Shown in pieces: positions 22,227 to 32,125 of a stretch of 64,000 bases of DNA. Under the pieces are notes generated by a model, which did not search any database, was not told the DNA's origin, and saw nothing but the letters and a program-made list of their open reading frames with translations. The DNA lies in NCBI GenBank assembly GCA_943789425.1, contig CALSUB010000013.1:86239-150238 (forward strand). Direction: 5' to 3'. The first letter of the stretch is position 1. Every line of letters begins with the position of its first letter. The stretch is from an uncultured Luminiphilus sp. (GTDB taxonomy: Bacteria > Pseudomonadota > Gammaproteobacteria > Pseudomonadales > Halieaceae). Both the position numbers and the translations under genes were made by a program.

Positions 22227-24833
22227 ATGCCAGTTAACCCCATTGTCTTATCGATCACGATATCGATGTTAGTCGTGTGTCTGCGCACTGTCGCTGCCCC
22301 CATTGTGCAACCCGGCGCACCCGGCGAGACCTCACGCCTACTCAGTGCTGACGTTGCGATTCAAATTGCCAGCACTAGCCATACGCCCGACGACATCGAG
22401 TTCATGCAAGACATGATGGTGCATCATCAGCAGGCGCTGGATATGGCGGTGCTCGCCAAAGATCGCACCAATTTCCCTGGGGTTTTAGATGCCTCAGGCA
22501 GGATCGAGGCATCGCAAGCGGATGAAATTGCCTTTATGACGCAATGGCTGACAGCGCGCGGTGAGCCACTGATCAATCAACTGCGTGCGGACGATCACCA
22601 GCATCACGTCATGATGGGTATGGCGACGCCCGCACAAATGCAAAGCCTCAGCGACGCAACCGGTAGCGACTTTGATCGACATTTTCTAAGTTTGATGATC
22701 ACCCACCACGAGGGCGCACTCGAGATGGTTGAGACCCTCATGGAGCAGCCAGGTGCCGCCTACGATCCAACATTATTCGAATTCACCACAGACATTGTTA
22801 ACGATCAAGAAAAAGAGATTGAGCGCATGCACGGCTTATTGGTTGGCCTGTCAGATGACCCGCGTGCGCATCTTGCGGCGGGACTCTACGACGCCGAGGA
22901 AGCTATTTGGCATCTTGAAAAAGTAGCCGTGTTGACCAAGCCTCCGGGTTTTTATGACCCGGCCAATCCTGCCGAGCTGCCAGCGGCGCGGTTCATGGTG
23001 TCCGCGCCGATTACAGATGCCGCTCACGAGGCTGAGGCCGGTACCGACCACCAAATGCACCACAGCGCCGAGCACGAACAACCTAGCCAAATTACTCAGC
23101 AGGCCCAGTCCGATGACATCGACAAACCGGCTGAAGAGCTGGATCAAGAGCATACTGGAACAGCTGGAAAAGAGAGCTCAACAACAAACACTGACGGCAC
23201 CGAATCGGGTGATGAGCAGGACAAACCCGAAGCTCGCGCCCCACTGCTGAGCTTTTCGAATACCGACATCGCGTTTTGGGACAACATTATGGCGGCGGGG
23301 AGCTACCATGGTTTTAACCTTTATGAGCTGGATAAGGAGACTGCTCCCTCACTGCTGGCGTCCGTCGTGTGCCCCGGTGGGCAGGGTGATGTTTCCATCG
23401 TCGGACACCTCCTCATACTGTCGGTGGAAGAAACACGGAGTCGTGTTGATTGCGGTTTAGAGGGCATCCGTGGCGATATCAGCGCTGATCGTTTTCGCGG
23501 GATCCGTATTTTTGATATCAGTGATTTAACGCAACCGCGGCAAGTTGGTGCCGTGCAAACGTGTCGCGGGTCACACACGCATTCCGTCGTGGCAGGCCCC
23601 GACGAGCAAGGCAAACTCATTGTCTACAACTCAGGTATCTCTCGCGTGCGTGAAGAGGAAGAAATGGCAGGCTGTATCGATGAGTCTCCCGGCGACAACC
23701 GCACCGCGCTATTTCGGATCGACGTGATTGAAATTCCTATCGACAACCCTGCCAACGCCCGAATTATTGATAGTCCCACCGTGTTTGCCGACCCCGAGAC
23801 CGGAGCGCTGTCGGGCCTCTGGCGAGGGGGCGACCATGGAGATGAGACTCAAGACACTTACCGCACCGATCAATGCCATGACATCACTGTGTTCCCCAGC
23901 TTACAACTCGCTGCTGGCGCCTGCTCCGGTAACGGCATCCTGTTCGACATCAGTGATCCGCGACGCCCAGAGCGCATTGATGTCGCGACTGATACAGGCT
24001 TTGCCTACTGGCACTCGGCCACCTTCAACAACGACGGCACCAAAGTGATTTTCACGGATGAGTGGGGCGGCGGCACCCGCCCTCGATGTCGAACCTACGA
24101 CCCACTCACTTGGGGAGCTGACGCGATCTACGATATCGTCGACGGTAAACTCGTTTTTCAAAGTCATTACAAGATGAGCGCGCCCCAGCTCGAAACTGAA
24201 AATTGTGTGGCTCATAATGGCTCGATCATCCCCGTGCCCGGGCGCGATATTTTTGTGCAAGCGTGGTACCAAGGCGGCCTGTCGATCATCGATTTCACCG
24301 ACTCCAGAAATCCGATTGAAATCGCATACTTTGATCGTGGACCTATCGATGCCGAGGATCTTGTTACGGGAGGTTATTGGTCAACCTATTGGTATAACGG
24401 CCACATTTATGGCACCGAAATTATCCGAGGGATCGATGTCTTTGCGCTCACGCCGAGTGACTTCCTCACCGCAAATGAGATCGCGGCCGCCACCTTAGCG
24501 GATCAGGGCGGGCAATTTAATCCGCAGCAGCAACTTCCCAATACGTGGCCAGCGGCACCAATTGTGGGCATGGCGTATCTTGACCAATGGTTGAGAGCGC
24601 ACCCCGATAAAGCAGTAGAGATGGATCCACTCTACGATCTGCTCCGTGAGGCCGACATACGCCTTACAGGACGAGAAAGCGATACTGCACTCTCGGCCAA
24701 ACTGCAACAGTGGGCACAATCGCCAGCAGTGATAACATCAACGGCGCTGCATGAAGTGCTCGAGGCGATCAGCGCACGTTTAATCGCCGCCGAGGTCAAC
24801 AACCTTGTTAACTTGCAACCTCAACATAACTAA
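22227..24833 (+). CDS. Secreted DUF305 / LVIVD-repeat (beta-propeller-like) fusion protein
   Basis: 868 residues with an N-terminal signal sequence (about residues 1-24). Residues about 45-215 form a DUF305 domain with two copies of the M-x-x-HH-x-x-A-L-x-M pattern (FMQDMMVHHQQALDMA and FLSLMITHHEGALEM). These His/Met-rich patterns suggest metal binding, which is not proven for the family. A hydrophilic, Glu/His/Thr-rich linker (about 265-340) leads to an LVIVD-repeat region with phrases such as GIRIFDISDLTQPRQVG and LSIIDFTDSRNPIEIAYFD. Probably periplasmic or extracellular. Possibly translated with the transporter downstream. Function unknown. Confidence 0.8.
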   Translation: MPVNPIVLSITISMLVVCLRTVAAPIVQPGAPGETSRLLSADVAIQIASTSHTPDDIEFMQDMMVHHQQALDMAVLAKDRTNFPGVLDASGRIEASQADEIAFMTQWLTARGEPLINQLRADDHQHHVMMGMATPAQMQSLSDATGSDFDRHFLSLMITHHEGALEMVETLMEQPGAAYDPTLFEFTTDIVNDQEKEIERMHGLLVGLSDDPRAHLAAGLYDAEEAIWHLEKVAVLTKPPGFYDPANPAELPAARFMVSAPITDAAHEAEAGTDHQMHHSAEHEQPSQITQQAQSDDIDKPAEELDQEHTGTAGKESSTTNTDGTESGDEQDKPEARAPLLSFSNTDIAFWDNIMAAGSYHGFNLYELDKETAPSLLASVVCPGGQGDVSIVGHLLILSVEETRSRVDCGLEGIRGDISADRFRGIRIFDISDLTQPRQVGAVQTCRGSHTHSVVAGPDEQGKLIVYNSGISRVREEEEMAGCIDESPGDNRTALFRIDVIEIPIDNPANARIIDSPTVFADPETGALSGLWRGGDHGDETQDTYRTDQCHDITVFPSLQLAAGACSGNGILFDISDPRRPERIDVATDTGFAYWHSATFNNDGTKVIFTDEWGGGTRPRCRTYDPLTWGADAIYDIVDGKLVFQSHYKMSAPQLETENCVAHNGSIIPVPGRDIFVQAWYQGGLSIIDFTDSRNPIEIAYFDRGPIDAEDLVTGGYWSTYWYNGHIYGTEIIRGIDVFALTPSDFLTANEIAAATLADQGGQFNPQQQLPNTWPAAPIVGMAYLDQWLRAHPDKAVEMDPLYDLLREADIRLTGRESDTALSAKLQQWAQSPAVITSTALHEVLEAISARLIAAEVNNLVNLQPQHN

Positions 24834-24870
24834 AAAAAACGCTTTAGAAACTCAAAAAAAAGGAAGCCAG

Positions 24871-26472
24871 ATGACAGACGTGGCCACGCGGGTTGAAAGC
24901 ACCGGATTTTACGCCGGACAAAATCGTCTTGTTGCTCTCACCGTTAAGGTTGTTGTGGTGAGCCTCGTGCTGTGGGCGTCGCTCGCCCCCGATGCTGGCG
25001 CCATTTTGATGGAGATACAGGCGGCGACCATTTCCTATTTTAGGGCCTGGTACGTGTATGCGTCAGGTCTTTTTATGGTCATGGCATTATTGCTGGCGGT
25101 GGTACCGAAAACTGCGCGCATTCGCTTGGGCGCAGAGTCCGATAGACCCGAATTCAGCCGCTTCGCTTGGTTCTCGATGATGTTTGGTGCGGGCATTGGT
25201 GTCGGCATGCTCACCTACTCGACCGCCGAGCCGTTAGCGCATTTTGCCAACAACCCCGATGTCATCCTCGGTGCCACGACTGCGCTAGAACGCGATAATC
25301 TGGCCGCGGCCTATAAGTGGACGCTCCTACACTATGGCCTGACACCCTGGGGCTGTTATGCCATTGTCGGGATGTCGCTGGCGTACTTTGCCTACCGACG
25401 CAATATGCCACTGACGATTCGATCGCCCTTTACCGCAGTGCTCAGTGCCGAGTCGGGACGGCGTGTTGGTGGTGTGGTCGATGCAGCGGCGATTCTGGCC
25501 ACCATCATCGGTATCGGTGTCACGATAGGCTACGGCGTCAATCAACTCGCCTTTGGCATGCATCAAATCACCGGATGGGAATGGCTGGTCTCTGAGGGCC
25601 GACCCAGTCTCACCGCGCTATTTGTTGCCGTTGTGTTTTTAACCTTGGCGGCGATGCTATCTGCCTTGTCGGGAATCGGGCGCGGTATCCGGTTGCTCTC
25701 GAATCTCAATATGGCGCTGTCTTGGCTGTTACTGGTGATCTTCTTCGTCTTTGGTGCGACGGCTTTCGCCGGCGAGATGTTTGTGGCCGGCCTGCTCGAA
25801 TACCTCTCTCAGATTGGTCAGATGTCGGTCACGGTGTGGAGCAGCACCGACACACCCACCGCACGCGCTTTGAGTGACTGGCAATCTGCTTGGAATATTT
25901 TTTATTGGGCGTGGTGGATCGCTTTCACACCCTTTGTGGGACTGTTCTTGGCACGGGTATCTCGGGGCAGAACCATCGGTGAGTACGTAGTCGGGGCGAT
26001 TCTGGCACCTTCTCTCATGTGCTTTGCCTGGTTTTGCATCATTGGCGGGACCGCCTTAGACCTCGAACTGAGTGGCGTTGCTGAAGGCAGCATTCTTGGT
26101 GCAGATCTCTCCGCACAGTTATTTGCAACAGTGAAGTCTTTGTTCTCTGCAAACTGGGTATTGCCGGTATCGACCCTCTGCACATTACTGCTCATTACCT
26201 ATCTTGTGACCTCCGCCGACTCGGCCGTGCTGGTCATCAATACCATCGTATCGGGTGGCTCAGAGGACGGCACGCATTCGCGACACATCGTGCTGTGGAG
26301 TGTGCTGCTCGGCTTGGTCATCATCACGCTGCTGATTGCTGGCGGGATGGACGCCCTCAGGTCAGTGATGATTATTGGCGCACTGCCCTTTTCTGCGGTG
26401 ATGCTCTTTATGCTGTGTGCCTTGCTTTACGCCATTTGGAAGGACGAGTCCGCCCCCAGCACAGAACGCTGA
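24871..26472 (+). CDS. BCCT-family transporter (betaine/carnitine/choline type)
   Basis: 533 residues with twelve predicted membrane segments. The BCCT signature is clear: GAGIGVGMLTYSTAEPLAHF near residue 105 and FYWAWWIAFTPFVGLFLARVSRGRTI near 345. It probably imports a quaternary amine such as glycine betaine using a sodium or proton gradient; the substrate cannot be read from the sequence. The ATG at 24871 has GGAAG 6-7 bases upstream. A longer in-frame ATG at 24805, inside the upstream gene, is less likely. Confidence 0.92.
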   Translation: MTDVATRVESTGFYAGQNRLVALTVKVVVVSLVLWASLAPDAGAILMEIQAATISYFRAWYVYASGLFMVMALLLAVVPKTARIRLGAESDRPEFSRFAWFSMMFGAGIGVGMLTYSTAEPLAHFANNPDVILGATTALERDNLAAAYKWTLLHYGLTPWGCYAIVGMSLAYFAYRRNMPLTIRSPFTAVLSAESGRRVGGVVDAAAILATIIGIGVTIGYGVNQLAFGMHQITGWEWLVSEGRPSLTALFVAVVFLTLAAMLSALSGIGRGIRLLSNLNMALSWLLLVIFFVFGATAFAGEMFVAGLLEYLSQIGQMSVTVWSSTDTPTARALSDWQSAWNIFYWAWWIAFTPFVGLFLARVSRGRTIGEYVVGAILAPSLMCFAWFCIIGGTALDLELSGVAEGSILGADLSAQLFATVKSLFSANWVLPVSTLCTLLLITYLVTSADSAVLVINTIVSGGSEDGTHSRHIVLWSVLLGLVIITLLIAGGMDALRSVMIIGALPFSAVMLFMLCALLYAIWKDESAPSTER

Positions 26473-26634
26473 CGCACACCGGCCCGAGGGTTTACTGCTC
26501 TGCTGTCAAGCAGCGTTAATCGCCTCACCACGCCCAAAGACGCGGTCTCGGTGCCCTGATCAAAATCGATGAGGCACCGCTCAGCAGAGTTGGATATAGT
26601 GTGAGTCGAAGCAACACGATGCAGAGCCAGCAGC

Positions 26635-27969
26635 ATGTCAGCAGATGCACAACCACCGACAGGGACACCACGTCAGGCCTCCACTGGCCTCGGCAAGCTA
26701 TTGGGTTCGGTTGTCAGTGTCGGGCGCGACATTCTGGCGCGACGACGACAGGTGGCGGCCCAAGCCCCCTCTGATGATTTAGCCGGTAAATGTCAGCAAT
26801 TACTGCACCACCGGGGGGAGGCATCGGGACTGGCACTGGCCTGCGAAGTCATTGCAGATTACCAACAGCTCAATGACGCCAATAAGGTGCTGTTCTTTGA
26901 AGCCCTAGCACGTGATTTTGATGTCTCTGCGGACGCCATTTTGGGCGCAGCAGATGACTATAAAAACGACCCGCAGGCGGATCAACTCGTTGCGCTTACC
27001 AAGGCCATTGAGGCCCCCAGAATCAAATTATTTCGCAGAATGAATATGGCGCCCGATGCGACCGCCGTACTCGTAAAAATGCGTGCTTCATTGCTCAAAT
27101 TGCTGCCTGATCACCCCCATCTAAAATGTGTCGATGTGGATTTGAAGCATCAGTTTATTTCGTGGTTTAACCGCGGCTTTCTCGAACTCCGCGCCATTGA
27201 CTGGAACTCCCCCGCCGCGGTACTCGAACGCATCATTCAGTATGAATCCGTGCACGAGATTCGGGGTTGGGAGGATCTCCGAACCCGACTCAGCGAGCAA
27301 CGGCTATGCTTTGCATTTTTCCATCCAGCGATGCTCGACGATCCGCTGGTTTTTGTGGAGGTAGCGCTCACCGCGGGTATTCCTGATGCGATTGCGCCTT
27401 TGATTGATCGCACCAATGGCACACCCGACGAACAAGACCTCGACACCGTGGTGTTTTATTCCATTAGTAACTGTCACCCCGGATTAGCCGGCGTCTCTTT
27501 CGGTAACTTCTTAATCAAACAAGTGGTCGAGGAGGTCGGCAAACGTTATCCCAGCGCCAAACGCTACGTCACGCTGTCGCCCATACCCGGATTTGCACAA
27601 TGGCTTACCGCGCATCAGGACGATCATCAAATCGATGTTCATGACCTTAAATCTATTGCTCGGCTGCAAGCAAAGGATGCCAATGAATCCGTCAAAGAAA
27701 AAATACTGAAGCTCTGCGCGAGCTATCTAGTGAACGAGCGCGCCAATAGTGTTGCCCTTGACCCTGTCGCACGATTCCATCTTGGCAATGGTGCCAGCTT
27801 GCGCGCCATCCACTGGGGCGCGGACCTCAGCGAAAAGGGATTGCATCAATCTGTCGGCCTGATGGTGAACTATCTCTATGACCTCGATAGCATTGAAGAA
27901 AATCATGACGCGTACTTTGATCAAGGTGAGATCGTCGTGTCACGCACTGTCGCCAAATGGCTACAGTAA
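26635..27969 (+). CDS. Malonyl-CoA decarboxylase
   Basis: 444 residues. It converts malonyl-CoA to acetyl-CoA and CO2. The helical N-terminal domain is followed by the catalytic acetyltransferase-like domain with HEIRGWEDLRTRLSEQRLCFAFFHPAM (about 204-230), FYSISNCHPGLAGVSFGNFLIKQV (about 277-300) and LSPIPGF near 323, as in bacterial and mitochondrial MCD. The gene is followed after 160 bases by an MFS carrier of monocarboxylate-transporter type, which might bring in malonate or a related acid, though no malonyl-CoA synthetase is nearby. Confidence 0.93.
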   Translation: MSADAQPPTGTPRQASTGLGKLLGSVVSVGRDILARRRQVAAQAPSDDLAGKCQQLLHHRGEASGLALACEVIADYQQLNDANKVLFFEALARDFDVSADAILGAADDYKNDPQADQLVALTKAIEAPRIKLFRRMNMAPDATAVLVKMRASLLKLLPDHPHLKCVDVDLKHQFISWFNRGFLELRAIDWNSPAAVLERIIQYESVHEIRGWEDLRTRLSEQRLCFAFFHPAMLDDPLVFVEVALTAGIPDAIAPLIDRTNGTPDEQDLDTVVFYSISNCHPGLAGVSFGNFLIKQVVEEVGKRYPSAKRYVTLSPIPGFAQWLTAHQDDHQIDVHDLKSIARLQAKDANESVKEKILKLCASYLVNERANSVALDPVARFHLGNGASLRAIHWGADLSEKGLHQSVGLMVNYLYDLDSIEENHDAYFDQGEIVVSRTVAKWLQ

Positions 27970-28129
27970 GCCGCAAAGTCATCCCCCAAAAAGACCAATA
28001 CCCATCGATAACACGCCAGCGCCCGGCACGCCTTAGCGCGGAAAGTAGCGCTAGCAATGCCACTGAACACCGGTATTATTCTCGTGAGGTTGAGATCGTT
28101 GATATCGCCACAACCATAGCAACACAATA

Positions 28130-29425
28130 ATGATAACGAGGGTGTCGCGCTCTATGGCTTTTAATTTGAAACAATTTCGTGAGTTTCGTTTCGGCTGGCC
28201 CGTTGTGCTCGCATCTACCTTTGGCATCTCGTTGGGGATGTCGCCCTTGCCCTTTTATACCATTGGCGTTTTTGCAAAGCCTTTGGCTGCCGAATTTGGC
28301 TGGGGTATTGATCAAATCATGTTCGGCCTCGTGCCCTTTTGTGTGGTCACGGTGATCAGCGCCCCACTGGCCGGCTATCTGTCTGACCGGTATGGCGTCA
28401 GACGGGTGGCACTCATCTCCATGGTGACCTTCTCGCTCGCGATGATGTCCTTTGCGCTCAATAACGGCTCACATACACTCTACTTATTTCTTTGGGGTTT
28501 ACTGTCTATTCTCAGTGCAGGCACCCTGCCGATCACTTTCACCAAAGCCATCTCCCGGTGGTTCCATGAAAAACGCGGTCTGGCGCTGGGGATGGCGCTG
28601 GTGGGCACCGGCATTGGCGGCGCCGTTGCGAAGCTGCTGGCGGAATCGCTCATTAACGCCTATGGCTGGCGACTGGCCTATGTCGGTATCGGATTTTTGC
28701 CGCTGGTCGTTGCACTGCCGATTGCGCTGATTGCGTTTCATGACGTGGATGATCCTAAGGTCGCCAAGCGAGCGGCGGGGCTTGCTGAACTGGGTCGCGA
28801 AACCGGCACGGTCATTAAGCAGTACGGGTTCACCTTTGCACAGGCCATACGCGACTGGCGGCTGTGGTTGCTCGGTGCCATTTTTCTGCCGCTTTCCTTT
28901 GCGATTGGCGGCCCTATTCCGAACCTTGAAACGATGCTGGGCTCAAAAGGTTTTGACCGTGTCGATGCAGTGATCTTGGCCAGCTTTCTCGGTTATTCGG
29001 TGTATGCAGGGCGCCTCATCGCCGGCTATTTGCTCGATTATATCTGGGCACCAGCGATTGCCTGTGCACTGATGATTATGCCCGCCGCCTCCATGCTCAT
29101 GTTCACTGCAGTGGATCCGGGGTATTCGCAAATGGTGATTGCCATTGTGTTACTGGGCGTTGCCGCCGGTGTCGAGTATGACTTACTGGCTTATTTGGTC
29201 TCTCGCTATTTTGGGGTCCGCAGCTATTCCCGGATCTACGGCGCACTCTATGCCCTCTTTGGGCTCGGCGCAGGCTTTGGTCCCGCCACCTTTGGATGGA
29301 TCTACAGTAGCTCGGGTTCTTATGACCAAGCCCTGTATTACTCGATGTGGGGATTTATCATTTGCTCTCTTGCCCTATTGTTACTCGGTCGATATCGCGA
29401 CGAACAGTTAAAGGCCATGGTCTAA
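28130..29425 (+). CDS. MFS transporter, monocarboxylate-transporter-like
   Basis: 431 residues with twelve membrane segments. An MFS loop motif, GYLSDRYGVRRVAL, is at about residues 83-96, and WFHEKRGLALGMALVGTGIGG lies near 143. The pattern resembles the oxalate/formate and monocarboxylate branch. The substrate is unknown; the neighbouring malonyl-CoA decarboxylase hints at a small organic acid. Start at 28130 or an ATG at 28154 (MAFNLKQF), which begins closer to the first hydrophobic segment. Confidence 0.85.
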   Translation: MITRVSRSMAFNLKQFREFRFGWPVVLASTFGISLGMSPLPFYTIGVFAKPLAAEFGWGIDQIMFGLVPFCVVTVISAPLAGYLSDRYGVRRVALISMVTFSLAMMSFALNNGSHTLYLFLWGLLSILSAGTLPITFTKAISRWFHEKRGLALGMALVGTGIGGAVAKLLAESLINAYGWRLAYVGIGFLPLVVALPIALIAFHDVDDPKVAKRAAGLAELGRETGTVIKQYGFTFAQAIRDWRLWLLGAIFLPLSFAIGGPIPNLETMLGSKGFDRVDAVILASFLGYSVYAGRLIAGYLLDYIWAPAIACALMIMPAASMLMFTAVDPGYSQMVIAIVLLGVAAGVEYDLLAYLVSRYFGVRSYSRIYGALYALFGLGAGFGPATFGWIYSSSGSYDQALYYSMWGFIICSLALLLLGRYRDEQLKAMV

Positions 29426-29432
29426 GCCGCCC

Positions 29433-29999
29433 ATGAAGCCTGATCCACAGCTCAACCGGATCGCACCTGCTGAGATGCCAGACGATATGGCTTCGGCCTG
29501 GGCCCGCTCGATGGATCTGCGCGGTGATGCCACGTTTTTTGAAGTGTTTGCGAATCATCCCGAATTGTATCGGTGGTACGTGAATCAGTTTTATGGCGAC
29601 GTTTTTCGCGGTGGCAAAGTCGCGCAGCGCTACAAAGAGCTGCTCCGGCTGCGACTCTCCACTTTGCACGGTTGCCGCTTTTGTAACCAAGGCAATCGGC
29701 TTGACGCGCTCGAGGCAGGCCTCACCGAGGCGCAGATCGCCGCGTTTGAATCACCCGAATCGGGAACGTTTACGCCGGCCGAGCTGGCCGTACTGGCGCT
29801 GGGGACTGAGCTGGCGCTAACCAATTCAACCGGCGTACTCAGTGAGGCATTGCATGGCCGGCTGGCTGCGTATTTTGATGATGCTCAAATCTTAGAACTG
29901 GGCCTAGTGGGAGGCATTTTGGCGGGCGTGGCAAAGTTTATGTTTGCCTATGACCTAGTGGAAAAAGAGGACAGTTGCCCCTTTCATCCCGTCACTTGA
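29433..29999 (+). CDS. Carboxymuconolactone decarboxylase / AhpD-like family protein
   Basis: 188 residues, all-helical. The family segment RYKELLRLRLSTLHGCRFCNQGNRLDALEAGLTEAQI (about 69-105) is plain. Most peroxidase members use CxxC; here only one cysteine of that pair is present (HGCRFC has C-x-x-C spacing), so AhpD-type redox activity is possible but not certain. It follows the MFS gene by 7 bases, suggesting co-transcription, and converges on the hydrolase at 30002. Confidence 0.85.
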   Translation: MKPDPQLNRIAPAEMPDDMASAWARSMDLRGDATFFEVFANHPELYRWYVNQFYGDVFRGGKVAQRYKELLRLRLSTLHGCRFCNQGNRLDALEAGLTEAQIAAFESPESGTFTPAELAVLALGTELALTNSTGVLSEALHGRLAAYFDDAQILELGLVGGILAGVAKFMFAYDLVEKEDSCPFHPVT

Positions 30000-30001
30000 G
30001 A

Positions 30002-30796
30002 TCAACTGTTGCTCATCGCAAAATCACTGACCAGAGTGGCTATCACCTCTGCCCCTCGCTCAAAAGCCGGCGCCGTAACGTCATCTCGCTCAACTAAAGT
30101 GGCGTCCGGTATCCAGTCGGCGGTTTGCAGGGTGCCCTCGCGCAAACTCGATTGCGTTGCGATCACCAGCGTCGGTTTTTGAACCTGTCGGCAAGCCGCC
30201 TCCACCTCATAGGTGGCGGCTGCATGATAGCCCGCATTACGGTTCTCCCCTGCGCTGATAAAATCGATGAATAGCGCAAAAGCGCGATCGAAGGGCACCT
30301 GCGCTAATCGATCAACAACCATCGACTGGAAAAGCCCGTTTAACGGATCTTCTTGTGTCAAATACTGAGGCGGTATGGTCAGTGATTCTCGCAGTGATGC
30401 CATGTCTGGCCCCGCGAATACGGGAACGTCCACTAACACTAAACCCGCAACCTGCTCAGGAAAGGATTGCGCCATATCGATAGCGACTAAAGCGCCTGAG
30501 TGAAAGCCTGTCAGCCATACCGGCGTTGATGAAGCCGCTAACAGCGGAGACATCGCACGCGTGAATCCTTCCACCGAGGGCGCGTCATCCAAGGGATCAG
30601 AGCCGCCATATCCAGGGAGGTCCGCACTCCATACCGGCCCCTCGTAGGCCGTGGCAAAACTTGCGAAGAAACGCCCGCCAAAGGGCACTGGCGGCAAACA
30701 GATCAGGGGGGGCTGATCGGACTGGCTGCCCATCCATGACCACATATGAAGCTGCCCCTCAGCATTGTCGATATAAGTGCGGCGGATATTGGTCAT
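30002..30796 (-). CDS. Alpha/beta hydrolase
   Basis: 264 residues with an alpha/beta-hydrolase fold: PPLICLPPVPFGGRFFASF near residue 30 (oxyanion region), the DLPGYGGSDP segment near 60, and GFHSGALVAIDMA near 97, where GFHSG is the nucleophile elbow with serine as the likely nucleophile. An acidic and a histidine partner are not obvious in the last third, so activity is unproven. One base after the MFS gene at 30797 on the same strand, so it is the end of a VOC-MFS-hydrolase operon. Confidence 0.83.
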   Translation of the reverse strand: MTNIRRTYIDNAEGQLHMWSWMGSQSDQPPLICLPPVPFGGRFFASFATAYEGPVWSADLPGYGGSDPLDDAPSVEGFTRAMSPLLAASSTPVWLTGFHSGALVAIDMAQSFPEQVAGLVLVDVPVFAGPDMASLRESLTIPPQYLTQEDPLNGLFQSMVVDRLAQVPFDRAFALFIDFISAGENRNAGYHAAATYEVEAACRQVQKPTLVIATQSSLREGTLQTADWIPDATLVERDDVTAPAFERGAEVIATLVSDFAMSNS

Positions 30797-32125
30797 CTAC
30801 AAAAGTCCCTCATGTTCTGTCACACCGCGGCCATAGTTTGCCAAAATACCGCGCAACCCTAGGAGAACCGGCACCCCAAAGATCACCGGAATGAGCGCCA
30901 TCGAATAGCGAATGCCATCGACACCGAAAACATGATCATTCAATAGCGCCACGGTTGTGGGGCCCAAGAATAAGCCTGCCATACTGATACACATGTAATA
31001 CAGCGCCACCGTTTGTGCCTTGATCGGGCCCGGAGCGATTCGCAACAGTGCAGTGACACCCATGGCAGAGGTCATGCCTATTCCCATGTTGTTCACGGCG
31101 AATACCCCCATTGCCAAGGGTGCCGTAGGCATTAACGGAAAGGCAGCGCCCGATACGACGGTCACTAACACGCCAAAAAAAGCGATCTTCATGGCCACAT
31201 CTTGCTTGCCCTGCGATAACCAATGATCACAGAGCCAACCTGCCGATAACACTGCGGTAGGACCAAAAATAATGAGTAATACGCCATTAATCGAAGCGTA
31301 ATAACTCGTCTCCCACCCCCAAGTGCGTTCAAAAAGGGCCGCACCCCAACCTTGGCTATAGGCCACGATGGTCATAAAACAAAATAGGCTGACAAAGCCG
31401 CCATAGAGCCGCCAACGCTGCCGCACATGCCTCAGCATGTCTGACAAGTTGCCCCCCATGGTATTAACGCCCGCAGAACGGGCAGGCTCACGCAGTAAAA
31501 AAAACAACGCCGACACAACAAGACCCGGTAAACCCACAATAAAAAACGTGGCCTGCCAAGGCATCAGTTCACCTACCACGGGCATTGTGATGGACCCGCC
31601 CGATTTTGCCCACGTGAGAACGCCTGCCCCAAGTAACGACGCAAAACCGGCGCCCACCGAAAGCGCCATGGTGTAAACGGCGATAGGCCGGGAGCGTTTC
31701 TCTGGCGGGAAGCTGTCTGAAATAATCGACATGGCGCAGGGGCTCAGAGTCGCCTCCCCTACCCCAATACTCATGCGAGCAATAAAGAGGTGGGTAAAGT
31801 TACGCGCGAGCCCTGACGCCGCAGTGGCAATGGACCACACGGCAATGCCGATGGCGACAATGCGCACCCTATTTTTTTTATCTGCCAACCACCCCAATGG
31901 CAAACCCATCGTGGCATAAAAGATCGCAAAGGCCGGACCCAATAGCAGCCCAATTTGCGTATCGGTAAGACCGAGGTCTGCCTTAATCGGCTCAATGAGC
32001 AACCCCAAGACATAGCGATCAACAAAAGAAAAAACGTAGGCAATCGTCAGTAGCCCCACCGTCAGCCACCCATAGGCGAGGCTGCTGGCTGGCGGCGTCT
32101 TGGGCGCCGCAGTGGGCTCATTCAT
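30797..32125 (-). CDS. MFS transporter, spinster-type
   Basis: 442 residues with twelve membrane segments. The spinster-like features are SFVDRYVLGLLIEPIKADLGLTDTQIGLLLGPAFAIFY (about 35-72), GWLADKKNRVRIVAIGIAVWS, and GVGEATLSPCAMSIISDSFPPEKR. These are common next to catabolic genes in marine Proteobacteria. Substrate unknown. Its ATG overlaps the VOC gene stop by 4 bases. Confidence 0.88.
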   Translation of the reverse strand: MNEPTAAPKTPPASSLAYGWLTVGLLTIAYVFSFVDRYVLGLLIEPIKADLGLTDTQIGLLLGPAFAIFYATMGLPLGWLADKKNRVRIVAIGIAVWSIATAASGLARNFTHLFIARMSIGVGEATLSPCAMSIISDSFPPEKRSRPIAVYTMALSVGAGFASLLGAGVLTWAKSGGSITMPVVGELMPWQATFFIVGLPGLVVSALFFLLREPARSAGVNTMGGNLSDMLRHVRQRWRLYGGFVSLFCFMTIVAYSQGWGAALFERTWGWETSYYASINGVLLIIFGPTAVLSAGWLCDHWLSQGKQDVAMKIAFFGVLVTVVSGAAFPLMPTAPLAMGVFAVNNMGIGMTSAMGVTALLRIAPGPIKAQTVALYYMCISMAGLFLGPTTVALLNDHVFGVDGIRYSMALIPVIFGVPVLLGLRGILANYGRGVTEHEGLL

